64,000 bases of DNA, taken from the NCBI GenBank assembly GCA_027214125.1, contig JAPWHF010000009.1:124001-188000 (forward strand), in the 5' to 3' direction. Numbering within the stretch: the first letter of the stretch is position 1; every line of letters starts with the position of its first letter. A program made the translations under genes and the position numbers. Shown here piece after piece: positions 41,756 to 51,173 of this stretch. Under the pieces are notes generated by a model. That model saw nothing but the letters and a program-made list of their open reading frames with translations, was not told the origin of the DNA and made no database searches. The DNA comes from Zoogloeaceae bacterium G21618-S1. GTDB lineage: Bacteria; Pseudomonadota; Gammaproteobacteria; Burkholderiales; Rhodocyclaceae.

Positions 41756-44562
41756 TTCACCGCACCGCCAACACTCAAGCGACACGCCGCATATTTGAAT
41801 TCTGGAATCTTGCCGAAGGGATCAAGCGCGGGATTGGTGAGCACATTGGCGGCCGCCTCGTTGTAGCAGAACGGCACGAACACCATGCCCTCGGGCATCG
41901 CCGGATCGACGCGCGTCGCCAGCGATATGCTCCCGCGCCGCGTGGTGATGGTCAGCGTTTCGCCCTCGTTTAGCCCCAAACGCAACAACTCACCCGGCGC
42001 GAGCATGGCCACCGCGGATGGCTCCAGCGCGTCGAGCACATCGGAACGGCGCGTCATCGAACCGGTGTGCCAGTGCTCCAGTTGGCGCCCCGTGGTCAGC
42101 ACCGTGGGGTATTGCGTGTCCACCGGCTCATCGGGCGGCAGCGGCGCGGCGACCGAGAAGCGCGCACGGCCGCTCGCAGTCGGGAAATGATCGCCAAACA
42201 CCACATCCTGCCCCGGTGCATCTTCGGCGGGGCACGGGTAGGTCACCGAGCCCTCGCGTTCAAGCCGCGCCCAGCTGATATTCGCCAGCGAGCCCATGCC
42301 CCGCCCCATTTCGGCAAACACGTCGCTCGGATGCGTGTATTGCCAGTCCAGCCCGAAGCGACGCGCAATCTCCTGCGTAATCCACCAGTCTGCTTTTGCC
42401 TCGCCGGGCAGCGGCACGGCGGCGCGGCCCATCTGCACTTGTCGGTTGGTATTGGTCACCGTGCCGTCTTTTTCGGACCAGGCCGACGCGGGCAGGATCA
42501 CATCGGCGAACTGCGCCGTTTCGGTGACGAAAATGTCCTGCACCACGAGATGTTCGAGCTTGGCTAGCGCGGCGCGCGCGTGATCGAGATCGGGGTCGGA
42601 CATGGCCGGGTTTTCGCCCATGATGTACATGCCGCGAATGCTGCCGGCGGTGATGGCGTCCATGATCTCGACCACCGTCAGGCCGGGCTGCTCGGCCAGT
42701 GGCGTGTTCCACAGTTCCTCAAACGCGGCGCGCAGCTGCGTATCGCCGACACGCTGATAGTCGGGCAGCATCATCGGGATCAGTCCGGCGTCGGAGGCGC
42801 CCTGCACATTGTTCTGGCCGCGCAGCGGATGCAGGCCGGTACCCGGCTTGCCGACATGTCCGCAGGCCAGCGCCAGCGAGATGAGGCAGCGCACGTTGTC
42901 GGTGCCGTGGGTGTGCTGCGATATGCCCATGCCCCAGAAAATCATGGCGCGCTCCGCATTCGCATACAGCCGAGCGATCTCGCGGATTTCGTCGGGCGCG
43001 ACGCCACAGACGGCCGACATGGCCTCGGGCGTCATTGGCGCGACATGGGCTTTGAGCGCCTCGAAGCCTTCGGTGTGCTGGGCGATGTAGTCGGTGTCGA
43101 CCAACTGCTCGGCGACGATCACGTTGAGCATGGCGTTGAGCAAGGAGACATCCGAGCCGAGCGTGAAACGCACCGTGCGATGGGCATAGCCGCCGAGCGT
43201 CTGGCCGCGCGGGTTAAGGCTGATGATTTTTGTGCCGCGCTTGGCCGCCTGCTTGAAGTAAGTGGCGGCGACGGGGTGATTGGCCTCGGGGTTGCAGCCG
43301 ATCAGCACCACGAGGTCGGCCTCCAGCGCCTGCATGAAGGATGCCGTGACCGCGCCCGAGCCAATGCACTCGATCAGCGCGGCGACGGAACTGGCGTGGC
43401 ACAACCGTGTGCAGTGATCGACATGATTGGACCCAAAGCCCGTGCGCACCAGCTTCTGAAACAGCCACGCCTCTTCGTTGGAACACTTTGCGCTACCAAA
43501 ACCGGCCAGCGCGTCAGGCCCGTGAACATCACGCAGCGCGATCAGACCCTTGGCGGCGAGGTCCAGCGCTTCGTCCCAACTGGCCTCGCGAAAGTGGGTG
43601 AGCGGCTTGGCTGGGTCGAAGCCCGGGTCCATGCCCTTGGTGACGCCCGTGCGGCGGATCAGCGGGCGTGTGAGCCGCGCATGGTGATTCGGGTAGTCGA
43701 AGCCGAAGCGGCCCTTCACGCACAAACGCCCGGCGTTCGACGGCCCATTGCGGCCTTCGACAAACAAAATGCGATCACTCTTGACGTGGTAGGTCAGCTG
43801 GCAGCCCACGCCGCAATACGGGCACACCGAGTCCACCTGCCGATCGGCCGAGGCCGAGTCACCGCGCCCCTCGGCATCGATCAGCGTGGCCGGCATCAAG
43901 GCGCCCGTCGGGCAGGCCTGCACGCACTCACCGCAAGCCACACAGGTGCTCGCGCCCATGGTGTCATCAAAATCGAACACCACCTTGGACGCCGCGCCGC
44001 GATAGGCCAGGCCGATCACATCATTCACCTGTACTTCGCGGCAGGCACGCACGCACAGATTGCAATCGATACAGGCGTCCAGATTGACGCGCATGGCGGC
44101 ATGGGTGGCGTCTTGCCGCGACACGTCGGGCGCACGCTGTGGCAAGCGGGCGCGCACCGAGGCGGCGTCCATGTCGAGCTGATCGACCGTCTTCCAGAAG
44201 TGACTGGCGCGATCCGGGCTGAGCTCACGATCGGGCTGATCGATCAGCAGCAATTCCATGACCCCCTCGCGCGACACCTGAGCGCGCGCCGAGGTGGCGC
44301 TTTTCACCACCATGCCAGGTCTGGCTTCGCGGATACAACTGGCGGCCAGCGTGCGCTCACCTTCAATTTCAACCATGCAGGCGCGGCAGTTGCCGTCGGC
44401 ACGGTAGCCCTGCGCATCCTTGAAGCACAGGTGCGGAATATGCTCGCCTGCGCGCTTGGCGACTTGCCACAAGGTCTCGCCGGGTGAGGCCTCGACCATC
44501 ACACCGTCGAGACTGAGCTCGAATGTGGCGGACGCCTCGGCGTGTTGTTTGAGTTGGCGCAT
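41752..44562 (-). CDS. fdsA: NAD-dependent formate dehydrogenase, alpha (molybdenum) subunit
   Basis: A 936-residue subunit of the soluble, oxygen-tolerant-type FdsABG complex that oxidises formate to CO2. In order: an N-terminal [2Fe-2S] plant-type domain (CRACMVEIEGERTL) and a His/Cys cluster, two ferredoxin-type [4Fe-4S] sites (CIDCNLCVRAC, CVACGECVQACPTG), a further cluster in CPYCGVGC, then the bis-MGD body. Cys388 in HCTRLCHASSVAAL occupies the catalytic Cys/Sec position. The start at 44562 overlaps the upstream fdsGB stop (ATGA). The maturation partners FdsC/FdhD and FdsD are not visible here. It is convergent with pabBC. Confidence 0.95.
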   Translation of the reverse strand: MRQLKQHAEASATFELSLDGVMVEASPGETLWQVAKRAGEHIPHLCFKDAQGYRADGNCRACMVEIEGERTLAASCIREARPGMVVKSATSARAQVSREGVMELLLIDQPDRELSPDRASHFWKTVDQLDMDAASVRARLPQRAPDVSRQDATHAAMRVNLDACIDCNLCVRACREVQVNDVIGLAYRGAASKVVFDFDDTMGASTCVACGECVQACPTGALMPATLIDAEGRGDSASADRQVDSVCPYCGVGCQLTYHVKSDRILFVEGRNGPSNAGRLCVKGRFGFDYPNHHARLTRPLIRRTGVTKGMDPGFDPAKPLTHFREASWDEALDLAAKGLIALRDVHGPDALAGFGSAKCSNEEAWLFQKLVRTGFGSNHVDHCTRLCHASSVAALIECIGSGAVTASFMQALEADLVVLIGCNPEANHPVAATYFKQAAKRGTKIISLNPRGQTLGGYAHRTVRFTLGSDVSLLNAMLNVIVAEQLVDTDYIAQHTEGFEALKAHVAPMTPEAMSAVCGVAPDEIREIARLYANAERAMIFWGMGISQHTHGTDNVRCLISLALACGHVGKPGTGLHPLRGQNNVQGASDAGLIPMMLPDYQRVGDTQLRAAFEELWNTPLAEQPGLTVVEIMDAITAGSIRGMYIMGENPAMSDPDLDHARAALAKLEHLVVQDIFVTETAQFADVILPASAWSEKDGTVTNTNRQVQMGRAAVPLPGEAKADWWITQEIARRFGLDWQYTHPSDVFAEMGRGMGSLANISWARLEREGSVTYPCPAEDAPGQDVVFGDHFPTASGRARFSVAAPLPPDEPVDTQYPTVLTTGRQLEHWHTGSMTRRSDVLDALEPSAVAMLAPGELLRLGLNEGETLTITTRRGSISLATRVDPAMPEGMVFVPFCYNEAAANVLTNPALDPFGKIPEFKYAACRLSVGGAVN

Positions 44563-46280
44563 CACGCGTCTCCCACTTCGCACACCTGCACACCTTGCCG
44601 CGCCAGATCCACCGGGAAATACGTCAACAAGCTGATGACCGGATTAGGGGCCGCCTGTCCGAGGCCGCAGATCGATGAATCCTGCATCACCTGAGCGAGC
44701 CGGCGCAGTACTGTCGCATCCCATTCATCAGCCTCGAGAAAGGCCAGCATCTTTTCGGTACCGACCCGACACGGCGTGCACTGCCCGCAGGACTCATCCG
44801 CAAAGAAAGCCATCAGGTTTTTGGCGATGGCACGCAGATCATCCTGATCCGACACGACGATGACGGCTGCCGATCCAATGAAACAGCCATGTGGCTGCAA
44901 GGTGTCAAAGTCCAGCGGCAGGTCGGCTTTCGAGGCCGGCAAAATACCCCCCGACGCGCCCCCGGGCAGATAAGCCAGCAAGGCGTGCCCGTCGGCCATG
45001 CCACCGCAGTATTCGTCCACCAACTCATTCAGGGAAATGCCCGCCGGCGCCAGATGCACGCCCGGCACCTTGACACGGCCCGACACCGAAAAGCTGCGCA
45101 GGCCTTGCCTACCGCGCCGCCCCTGGCTGGCAAACCACGCCGCGCCCTTCGTATACAGCGCCGGAATCCAGAAGACCGTCTCGACGTTGTTCACCAGCGT
45201 CGGTCGACCAAACAAACCCACCTGTGCCACAAAGGGCGGGCGGTGTCGCGGCTTGCCCGGCTTGCCTTCCAGCGACTCAATGAGCGCCGACTCTTCACCG
45301 CAAATGTAGGCGCCCGCACCTCGACGCAGCACGATGAAGCCCGGCGCCACCAAGCCAGCCGCTTCCAGCTCGGCAATCGCCGAGCGCAGCACGCCGCGCA
45401 GGCCGGGATACTCGTCGCGCAAATAGATATAGAGCACGCAGGCTTCAATGGCCGTCGCGCTGATCAGTGCGCCTTCAAGAAACTGATGAGGCGCCTGTTC
45501 GAGATGGTAGCGATCCTTGAACGTGCCCGGCTCGCCCTCGTCGGCGTTGATGACCATGTAGCGCGGCGCCGGCTCGGCGCGGACGAACTGCCATTTTTTA
45601 CCGGTCGGGAAGCCCGCGCCGCCCAGACCACGTAGGCCTGCACGCTCAAGCAGATCGCTGAGCGCATCAACCGACACCTCACCCGAACGGAGCGCGGCCA
45701 GCAGCGCATAGCCCCCTTCCGCCTGATAGTCCGCCAGACGCGGCCAGACGATTGGCTCAGGGTCGAGCTCACCCGACTCGAGCAGCGCCTGAACCGCAGC
45801 GACGCTGGCCTGACCAAGGTGCCGGTGCCCCACCTCAAGCACCGGCGCCACGTCGCAACGTCCCATGCAGGGCGCACGAATCACCCGCACGTCGGCCGCA
45901 TCCAGGCCGCTCGACAACGCACTACGCAGCGCCTGCGCACCGGCAAGCTGACATGACAGCGAGTCACACACGCGCACCGTCTGCGCCGGCGGTAGAGCAT
46001 CATCCTCGCGAATCAGATCAAAATGCGCGTAGAAGCTCGCGGTTTCGTACACCGCGGCCATGGGCAGGTTCATCCACTCGGCCAGCGCGCGCAGATGCGC
46101 CAGCGAGATATGCCCGAAATGGTCTTGCAGGCAATGCAGATGCTCGATGAGCTGATCGTGGCTGCGCGAGCGCTGGCCGAGCAACGCCTCGACGGCAGCG
46201 AGCGCCTGGGGCGCCACCGCGCGACCGCGGGGGCCTGTACGTGACTTGCGCCGCAGCGGCGCGGCAGTCGATTGCGTCAT
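44562..46280 (-). CDS. fdsGB: Formate dehydrogenase gamma-beta fusion (NuoE-NuoF-like)
   Basis: A 572-residue protein joining two normally separate subunits. Residues about 15-155 are FdsG/NuoE-like (AVYETASFYAHF, CDSLSCQ..., CMGRCDVAPVLEVG: the four [2Fe-2S] cysteines). Residues about 205-560 are FdsB/NuoF-like (GLRGLGGAGFPTGKKW for FMN/NADH, INADEGEPGTFKDR, GAGAYICGEESALIESLEG, and ESCGQCTPCR plus a later Cys for [4Fe-4S]). It passes electrons from FdsA to NAD+. The start at 46280 leads directly into the conserved part. It overlaps fdsA by one base, so the two are translationally coupled. Confidence 0.93.
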   Translation of the reverse strand: MTQSTAAPLRRKSRTGPRGRAVAPQALAAVEALLGQRSRSHDQLIEHLHCLQDHFGHISLAHLRALAEWMNLPMAAVYETASFYAHFDLIREDDALPPAQTVRVCDSLSCQLAGAQALRSALSSGLDAADVRVIRAPCMGRCDVAPVLEVGHRHLGQASVAAVQALLESGELDPEPIVWPRLADYQAEGGYALLAALRSGEVSVDALSDLLERAGLRGLGGAGFPTGKKWQFVRAEPAPRYMVINADEGEPGTFKDRYHLEQAPHQFLEGALISATAIEACVLYIYLRDEYPGLRGVLRSAIAELEAAGLVAPGFIVLRRGAGAYICGEESALIESLEGKPGKPRHRPPFVAQVGLFGRPTLVNNVETVFWIPALYTKGAAWFASQGRRGRQGLRSFSVSGRVKVPGVHLAPAGISLNELVDEYCGGMADGHALLAYLPGGASGGILPASKADLPLDFDTLQPHGCFIGSAAVIVVSDQDDLRAIAKNLMAFFADESCGQCTPCRVGTEKMLAFLEADEWDATVLRRLAQVMQDSSICGLGQAAPNPVISLLTYFPVDLARQGVQVCEVGDA

Positions 46281-46534
46281 GTGAACGGTTTCCACCTTGG
46301 TTGTGCATCGCTTGCCGCGCAGCTGGCGTGGCAAGACGCGCTCTGACGATCCTAATCGCTCAGTCAGGCGACGTACACACCCGGGTTTCAGGACACAACG
46401 GACGGCGCACAAGCGTCCCCACGGGCAACGCTTTTCATTCGGCGAGTGCCCCGCTTCCGGATGGATGAGCAGTAGGCAAACCACCTGAAGAATATCAAAC
46501 GGGTAAACAAGGAAATACAGGTTTCAGAAACAAT

Positions 46535-46561
46535 AAAGGGCATCTCGATGAGATGCCCTTT
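46535..46561 (-). terminator. Terminator downstream of the first tRNA-Arg
   Basis: A perfect 12 bp stem AAAGGGCATCTC / GAGATGCCCTTT with loop GAT lies eight bases past the tRNA 3' end on the minus strand. Its A/T ends make it bidirectional. Confidence 0.88.
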
Positions 46562-46569
46562 ATCAAAAC

Positions 46570-46646
46570 TGGCGCGCTCGGCAGGATTCGAACCCACGAC
46601 CCCCTGGTTCGTAGCCAGGTACTCTATCCAACTGAGCTACGAGCGC
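46570..46646 (-). tRNA. tRNA-Arg (anticodon ACG)
   Basis: A 77-base cloverleaf on the minus strand. Acceptor GCGCTCG pairs with CGAGCGC, the D-arm holds AGCTCAGTTGGATAGAG, the anticodon stem CCTGG-CCAGG bears loop CTACGAA (anticodon ACG, read as ICG), and the T-arm has GGTTCGAATCC. The 3' CCA is encoded. Confidence 0.96.
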
Positions 46647-46682
46647 GTTGCCGGCGTCAGGTGATGACCTTCGTTCCGGACT

Positions 46683-46710
46683 AAAAAAGCCGCGCTGGAC
46701 GCGGCCTTTT
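46683..46710 (-). terminator. Terminator between the two tRNA-Arg genes
   Basis: A stem GCCGCG / CGCGGC with a 5-base loop, followed on the minus strand by six T. It ends the upstream (second) tRNA-Arg transcript. Confidence 0.85.
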
Positions 46711-46734
46711 CGCTTTTCTATTACTTGTTCGATA

Positions 46735-46811
46735 TGGCGCGCTCGGCAGGATTCGAACCCACGACCCCCTGGTTCGTAGCCAGGTACTCTATCCAACTGA
46801 GCTACGAGCGC
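46735..46811 (-). tRNA. tRNA-Arg (anticodon ACG), second copy
   Basis: Identical in sequence over the whole 77 bases to the copy at 46570, including the encoded CCA. Each copy has its own terminator, so this is a tandem duplication of a full transcription unit. Confidence 0.96.
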
Positions 46812-46866
46812 AACCGCGAAGCCAGCGATTATACGATGAAGAATAAACGCCGTAAAGCACTGTGGG

Positions 46867-46959
46867 TGGCGGAGACGGAGGGATTCGAACCCTCGATACC
46901 GCTTTTGACGGTATGCTCCCTTAGCAGGGGAGTGCCTTCGACCTCTCGGCCACGTCTCC
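46867..46959 (-). tRNA. tRNA-Ser (anticodon GCT)
   Basis: A 93-base class II tRNA on the minus strand. Acceptor GGAGACG pairs with CGTCTCC, the anticodon stem CTCCC-GGGAG holds loop CTGCTAA (GCT), and a long variable arm (CATACCGTCAAAAGCGGTAT) precedes the T-arm GGTTCGAATCC. CCA is encoded. Confidence 0.96.
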
Positions 46960-47234
46960 TCACCACAGGGCCGCGATAATATCGGTTTCGGGCCCTGCGG
47001 TCAAACCACTTTTGCTGCAACTGCGTCGCAGCGAAATGCCTTGCATTGAGTGTGCTCAGCCAGCAGCCCGCACTTCTCGCCGGTCATGACCGGGATCCTG
47101 ATTCAGGCGATTGACGCCATCGCAACATCTCCGCCCTCATCGGCCGCCACTCAGGCGGTTTACGACAGTGGCAGCATAAAAAACATCGGGAAGACGCCAT
47201 CCCGGGCGCTCACCCGGAATGGCTCAAACAGTGC

Positions 47235-47630
47235 TTACCAGAGCCGCTCCAGCGCGGCCAGGGTGTTGTGACGCGACAACTGCCCCACCAGACGTCCATC
47301 ATCCATCACGGGGTAGCAACGATGGGCCTTGGACACAAACATCTCGGCGGCATCGGTCAGGGTGGATTCGACATCAATAGTGATGGCCGGTGTCGTCATG
47401 AACTGCTTCACCTGCCCGCCGAACTCCTCGTAATAGGTCGCGTTGAGCGCCGCCTTGAGGCAGTCTTTTTCAGACAAAAAACCAACCACCTTGCCCGCTT
47501 CATCAACCACCGGCGCACCACTGAGGTGATGGGTCAGCAATTGGTGAACCGCCTTAAGCACTTCCATTTGAGGTAAAAACGACAGCGGATCCCGCGTCAT
47601 GTAATCTTTGACTTTCAACGAACGCAGCAT
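47235..47630 (-). CDS. CBS-domain pair protein
   Basis: A 131-residue protein made only of two CBS motifs (VKDYMTRDPLSFLPQMEVLKA and VKQFMTTPAITIDVESTLTDA) that together form one Bateman module, which usually binds adenosyl nucleotides. It begins three bases after the nqrM stop with AAGGA at good spacing, so it is the last gene of the nqr transcript. A regulatory link to the sodium pump or to cellular energy state is inferred from this position. Confidence 0.9.
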   Translation of the reverse strand: MLRSLKVKDYMTRDPLSFLPQMEVLKAVHQLLTHHLSGAPVVDEAGKVVGFLSEKDCLKAALNATYYEEFGGQVKQFMTTPAITIDVESTLTDAAEMFVSKAHRCYPVMDDGRLVGQLSRHNTLAALERLW

Positions 47631-47633
47631 GCT

Positions 47634-47834
47634 TTATTCCTTTCCTTCCGCCTGCGCTTTCATGCGAGCGCGTCGCTTCGGACAGGGCTTGGCGCAGCCG
47701 GCCTCACATTCGAGCCCTACCGCCCCCATCCCACCACAACTTCCACCAATCGGCTTGCGACCGGCGATCACGCCGATCGCCATCGCCAGCACCACAAAGA
47801 GAATGACCGCAAAGGTCACCACGAAAATACTCAT
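47634..47834 (-). CDS. nqrM: Na+-NQR maturation protein
   Basis: A 66-residue membrane protein: one TM helix (FVVTFAVILFVVLAMAIGVIAG), then a cysteine-rich tail (GGSCGGMGAVGLECEAGC and KPCPKR), the NqrM/DUF539 signature. NqrM is needed to place the iron centre between NqrD and NqrE. GAGGAA precedes the ATG. It is directly downstream of nqrF, as in other nqr operons. Confidence 0.94.
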   Translation of the reverse strand: MSIFVVTFAVILFVVLAMAIGVIAGRKPIGGSCGGMGAVGLECEAGCAKPCPKRRARMKAQAEGKE

Positions 47835-47864
47835 CTCGCGTTCCTCGTCCGTATGCCGACTCGA

Positions 47865-49091
47865 TCAACCACCGAAGTCGTCGAGCATGATGTTCTCGCG
47901 CTCGACACCGAGATCGACCAGCATGTTGATCACCGCCGAGTTCATCATCGGAGGCCCGCACATATAGAACTCGCAATCTTCCGGCGCGGCGTGATCCTTG
48001 AGGTAGTTTTCGTAGAGCACGTTGTGAATGAAGCCGGTGTAACCCGTCCAGTTATCTTCCGGCAAGGGGTCGGACAACGCCAGATGCCAGGTGAAGTTCG
48101 GGTTCTCTTCCTGCAGCTTGTTGAACTCGTCGACATAGAAGGTCTCGCGCAGGGAGCGCGCGCCGTACCAGAAAGTGATCTTGCGTGTGCTCTTGAGACG
48201 CTTGAGCTGGTCGAAGATGTGCGAGCGCATCGGCGCCATGCCGGCACCCCCGCCCACAAACACCATTTCGTTGTCGGTTTCGCGAGCAAAAAACTCGCCG
48301 AACGGACCGTACACGGTGACCTTGTCGCCCGGCTTCAGGCCGAACACCCACGAAGACATCTGACCCGGCGGGATGTCATCCCGGTTCGGCGGCGGCGAGG
48401 CCACACGGATGTTGAACTTCACCACGCCCTCTTCTTCCGGGTAATTGGCCATCGAATAAGCACGAATGACGGTTTCATCCACCTTGGAGACAAAGCGCCA
48501 CAGATTGAACTTGTCCCAATCGCCGTGGAAGCGCTCTTCGATGTCGAAATCCTTGTAATTCACGACGTGCGGTGGGCATTCGAGCTGGACATAGCCACCG
48601 GCGCGGAAGTCGACACTCTCTCCATCCGGCAAGCGCAGTGTAAGTTCCTTGATGAAGGTGGCCACGTTGGGGTTGGACTCGACGGTGCATTCCCACTTCT
48701 TGACGCCGAAGACCTCTTCCGGCACTTCGACCTTCATATCCTGCTTGACCGGGGTCTGGCAGGACAGGCGCCAGCCTTCGCCACGCTGACGTTTGGTGAA
48801 GTGGGACTCCTCGGTCGGCAGCATTTCGCCACCGCCTTCTTCGACGATGCACTTGCACTGCGCGCAGGTACCACCGCCGCCGCAGGCAGACGACAGAAAA
48901 ATGTTGTGGTTGGCGAGTGTCTGCAGCAGCTTGCCACCCGCCGGCACCGTCAGTTTGTGCTCACCATTGATATCGATCGTAACGTCGCCGCTTGAGACCA
49001 GCCGTGCGCGCGCCATCAGAATGAAGACGACGAGGGCCAGCACGATCGCGGTGAACATCCCGATTGCGAGGATGATTTCCAGATTGTTCAT
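47865..49091 (-). CDS. nqrF: Na+-translocating NADH:quinone reductase subunit F
   Basis: Electron-entry subunit of the sodium pump: it oxidises NADH with FAD and passes electrons to a [2Fe-2S] cluster. The 408 residues hold an N-terminal membrane anchor ([20 protein letters not shown]), the plant-type ferredoxin domain ([14 protein letters not shown] plus a later Cys in LSCQTPV), the FAD domain (RAYSMANYP) and the NAD domain ([27 protein letters not shown]). Length and motifs are normal. It is the sixth nqr gene, 15 bp after nqrE. Confidence 0.96.
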   Translation of the reverse strand: MNNLEIILAIGMFTAIVLALVVFILMARARLVSSGDVTIDINGEHKLTVPAGGKLLQTLANHNIFLSSACGGGGTCAQCKCIVEEGGGEMLPTEESHFTKRQRGEGWRLSCQTPVKQDMKVEVPEEVFGVKKWECTVESNPNVATFIKELTLRLPDGESVDFRAGGYVQLECPPHVVNYKDFDIEERFHGDWDKFNLWRFVSKVDETVIRAYSMANYPEEEGVVKFNIRVASPPPNRDDIPPGQMSSWVFGLKPGDKVTVYGPFGEFFARETDNEMVFVGGGAGMAPMRSHIFDQLKRLKSTRKITFWYGARSLRETFYVDEFNKLQEENPNFTWHLALSDPLPEDNWTGYTGFIHNVLYENYLKDHAAPEDCEFYMCGPPMMNSAVINMLVDLGVERENIMLDDFGG

Positions 49092-49106
49092 TGGGTCTGT
49101 CCGTCC

Positions 49107-49715
49107 TTACAGCTGAACACCGGAGAAAGACATGAAGCCAAGCGACATCAGCCCGATGGTGATGAAAGTAATACCCAGGCCTTGCAGGCCCTCGGGCACG
49201 TCGCTGTACTTGAGCTTCTCGCGAATACCTGCCAGCAACGCAATGGCCAGCGCCCAGGAGAACCCGGAGCCGAGGCCATAGACGACGCTTTCGGACATGT
49301 TGTAGTCGCGCTCGACCATGAAGAGTGTTCCGCCCAGAATCGCGCAGTTCACGGTAATCAGCGGCAGAAACACGCCCAGCGCGTTGTACAGACTGGGGAC
49401 GTATTTATCGAGCAGCATTTCCAGAATCTGCACGATCGCGGCGATCACACCGATGTAGGAGAGCAGGCCGAGATAGGACAGATCGACGTCAGGGAAGCCG
49501 GCCCAAGCCAGCGCGCCTTCGCGCAACAGCAGATTGAAGATCAGGTAGTTGGCCGGCACGGTGATGGTCTGCACAACCACCACCGCCACACCGAGACCGA
49601 TCGCGGTTTCAACCTTCTTCGAGATGGCAATAAAGGTGCACATCCCGAGGAAGAAGGCCAGCGCCATGTTCTCAATGAACACCGCCCGAACAAACAGACT
49701 GATGAGATGCTCCAT
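49107..49715 (-). CDS. nqrE: Na+-NQR subunit E
   Basis: A 202-residue membrane subunit with six helices, starting [20 protein letters not shown], a family hallmark. It carries cysteines in GMCTFIA and TVNCAILGG that with NqrD bind an intramembrane iron site. AGGAGG stands before the ATG at 49715; an in-frame upstream ATG at 49739 lies inside nqrD and is unlikely. It starts one base past the nqrD stop. Confidence 0.95.
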   Translation of the reverse strand: MEHLISLFVRAVFIENMALAFFLGMCTFIAISKKVETAIGLGVAVVVVQTITVPANYLIFNLLLREGALAWAGFPDVDLSYLGLLSYIGVIAAIVQILEMLLDKYVPSLYNALGVFLPLITVNCAILGGTLFMVERDYNMSESVVYGLGSGFSWALAIALLAGIREKLKYSDVPEGLQGLGITFITIGLMSLGFMSFSGVQL

Positions 49716-49716
49716 A

Positions 49717-50385
49717 TCAATGCACCTCCTGATTGGCAACTTGGGGCGCCAGCGTGAAGGCCGGCGCTTCGACTTGATTCTTCTTCCAGGTGCGCAAGCC
49801 CCAGATGATCAGACCGATCAGGAAGAAGGCTGAGGGCGGCAGCAACAGCAAGCCATTGGGCACATACCAGCCGCCATCCTTGGCCAGCGCCAGCACCTCG
49901 AAACCCAGCAACTTGCCAGCGCCGAAGAGTTCGCGGATCACACCAAGCACGATCAGCATCACGCTATAGCCCAGGCCGTTGCCGATGCCGTCCATGAAGG
50001 ACAGCAGCGGCGGATTCTGCATGGCAAAGGCTTCGGCGCGGCCCATCACGATACAGTTGGTGATGATCAGGCCAACGAACACCGACAACTGCTTGGCCAG
50101 GCCGAAGGCGTAGGCACGCAGGATCTGATCCACCACGATCACCAGCGAGGCGATGATCACCATCTGCACGATCATGCGGATCGAACTGGGGATCTGCTTG
50201 CGGATCATCGAGATGAACAGGTTCGAGAACGCAGTCACCAGCGTCAGCGCAATCGACATGACCAAGGCGGTCTTGAGATTGGATGTGACTGCCAGCGCCG
50301 AACAGATGCCGAGAATCTGCAGCCCGATCGGGTTGTTGTTGAAAACCGGATTGAGCAGGACTTCCTTGATGGTTTGCTTGGCCAT
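49717..50385 (-). CDS. nqrD: Na+-NQR subunit D
   Basis: A 222-residue membrane subunit with six helices, homologous to NqrE in inverted topology. The family segments [22 protein letters not shown] and [16 protein letters not shown] are present, each with the conserved Cys. It lies two bases after nqrC and one before nqrE, so translation is coupled. Confidence 0.95.
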   Translation of the reverse strand: MAKQTIKEVLLNPVFNNNPIGLQILGICSALAVTSNLKTALVMSIALTLVTAFSNLFISMIRKQIPSSIRMIVQMVIIASLVIVVDQILRAYAFGLAKQLSVFVGLIITNCIVMGRAEAFAMQNPPLLSFMDGIGNGLGYSVMLIVLGVIRELFGAGKLLGFEVLALAKDGGWYVPNGLLLLPPSAFFLIGLIIWGLRTWKKNQVEAPAFTLAPQVANQEVH

Positions 50386-50387
50386 GA

Positions 50388-51173
50388 TCAGACCCCCTGT
50401 GCGCGCAGTTTTGCCAGATACGGGCCAAAGCCCTGCTCACCCAGCCAGAATTGCAGCAAGCGGTCGACGCCACCGCTGGTCAGCGTCGCACCGGCCAGCG
50501 CATCGACCTGGTGTATCGCAGACGGGCTGGCCGGATCGACGCCCCCCTTGATGATATGGATGACCGGCTTGCCAGCCTCGTCAAACAGTTGCTTGCCCGG
50601 CCACTGCCCTTTCCACTTGGGGTTGTCGACTTCCCCCCCCAGGCCCGGCGTTTCGGCATGTTGATAGAAGCCCAGACCCACCACGGTATTCAGATCGGCC
50701 TTGACAGCGATAAAGCCGTGCAGCGTCGACCACAAACCGTAGCCACGAATGGGCAGGATCAGCGATTCGAGTTTGCCGTCCTGCTCCACGGTATAGACGG
50801 TCGTGTAACGCTCGCGCCGCTTGATCAGCGCGATATCGTCATTGCCCGCCAACTCTGCGGACAGCTTCGGGTCGCGTGACGCCTTGAGCGGGTCGAAAGT
50901 AGCCGGATCAAATTGATCGACATACTCGCCCGTGCTCAGATCCACCACTTTGGCCACGATCCGTTCGCCAAACAACTTCTTCACCTCAACGCCACTGAGC
51001 TTGCCCTCACCCAGGCCGGCGATGGCCAGAATGCTGCGTTGCTTGTCGAGTTGGCGGTTTTCGATCTGGATCGGCTTGAGCGACACTGCCGCTCCGGCCA
51101 CGAAGATCGAACTCACCAGACTGACCGCAAGCGCGACCATCAGCGTGCGGGAGGTCGTTTCCTTATTAGACAT
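50388..51173 (-). CDS. nqrC: Na+-NQR subunit C
   Basis: A 261-residue subunit: one N-terminal helix ([20 protein letters not shown]) and a periplasmic FMN-binding domain. The flavin attachment motif GATLTS is at about residue 227 ([14 protein letters not shown]), where Thr carries FMN through a phosphoester bond made by ApbE; apbE is not visible in the window. The start overlaps the nqrB end by eight bases. Confidence 0.95.
   Translation of the reverse strand: MSNKETTSRTLMVALAVSLVSSIFVAGAAVSLKPIQIENRQLDKQRSILAIAGLGEGKLSGVEVKKLFGERIVAKVVDLSTGEYVDQFDPATFDPLKASRDPKLSAELAGNDDIALIKRRERYTTVYTVEQDGKLESLILPIRGYGLWSTLHGFIAVKADLNTVVGLGFYQHAETPGLGGEVDNPKWKGQWPGKQLFDEAGKPVIHIIKGGVDPASPSAIHQVDALAGATLTSGGVDRLLQFWLGEQGFGPYLAKLRAQGV

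Noticed and set aside
41752-44562. Possible selenocysteine in the formate dehydrogenase
   Set aside because: The catalytic position is an ordinary TGC cysteine codon (Cys388); no in-frame TGA is present.
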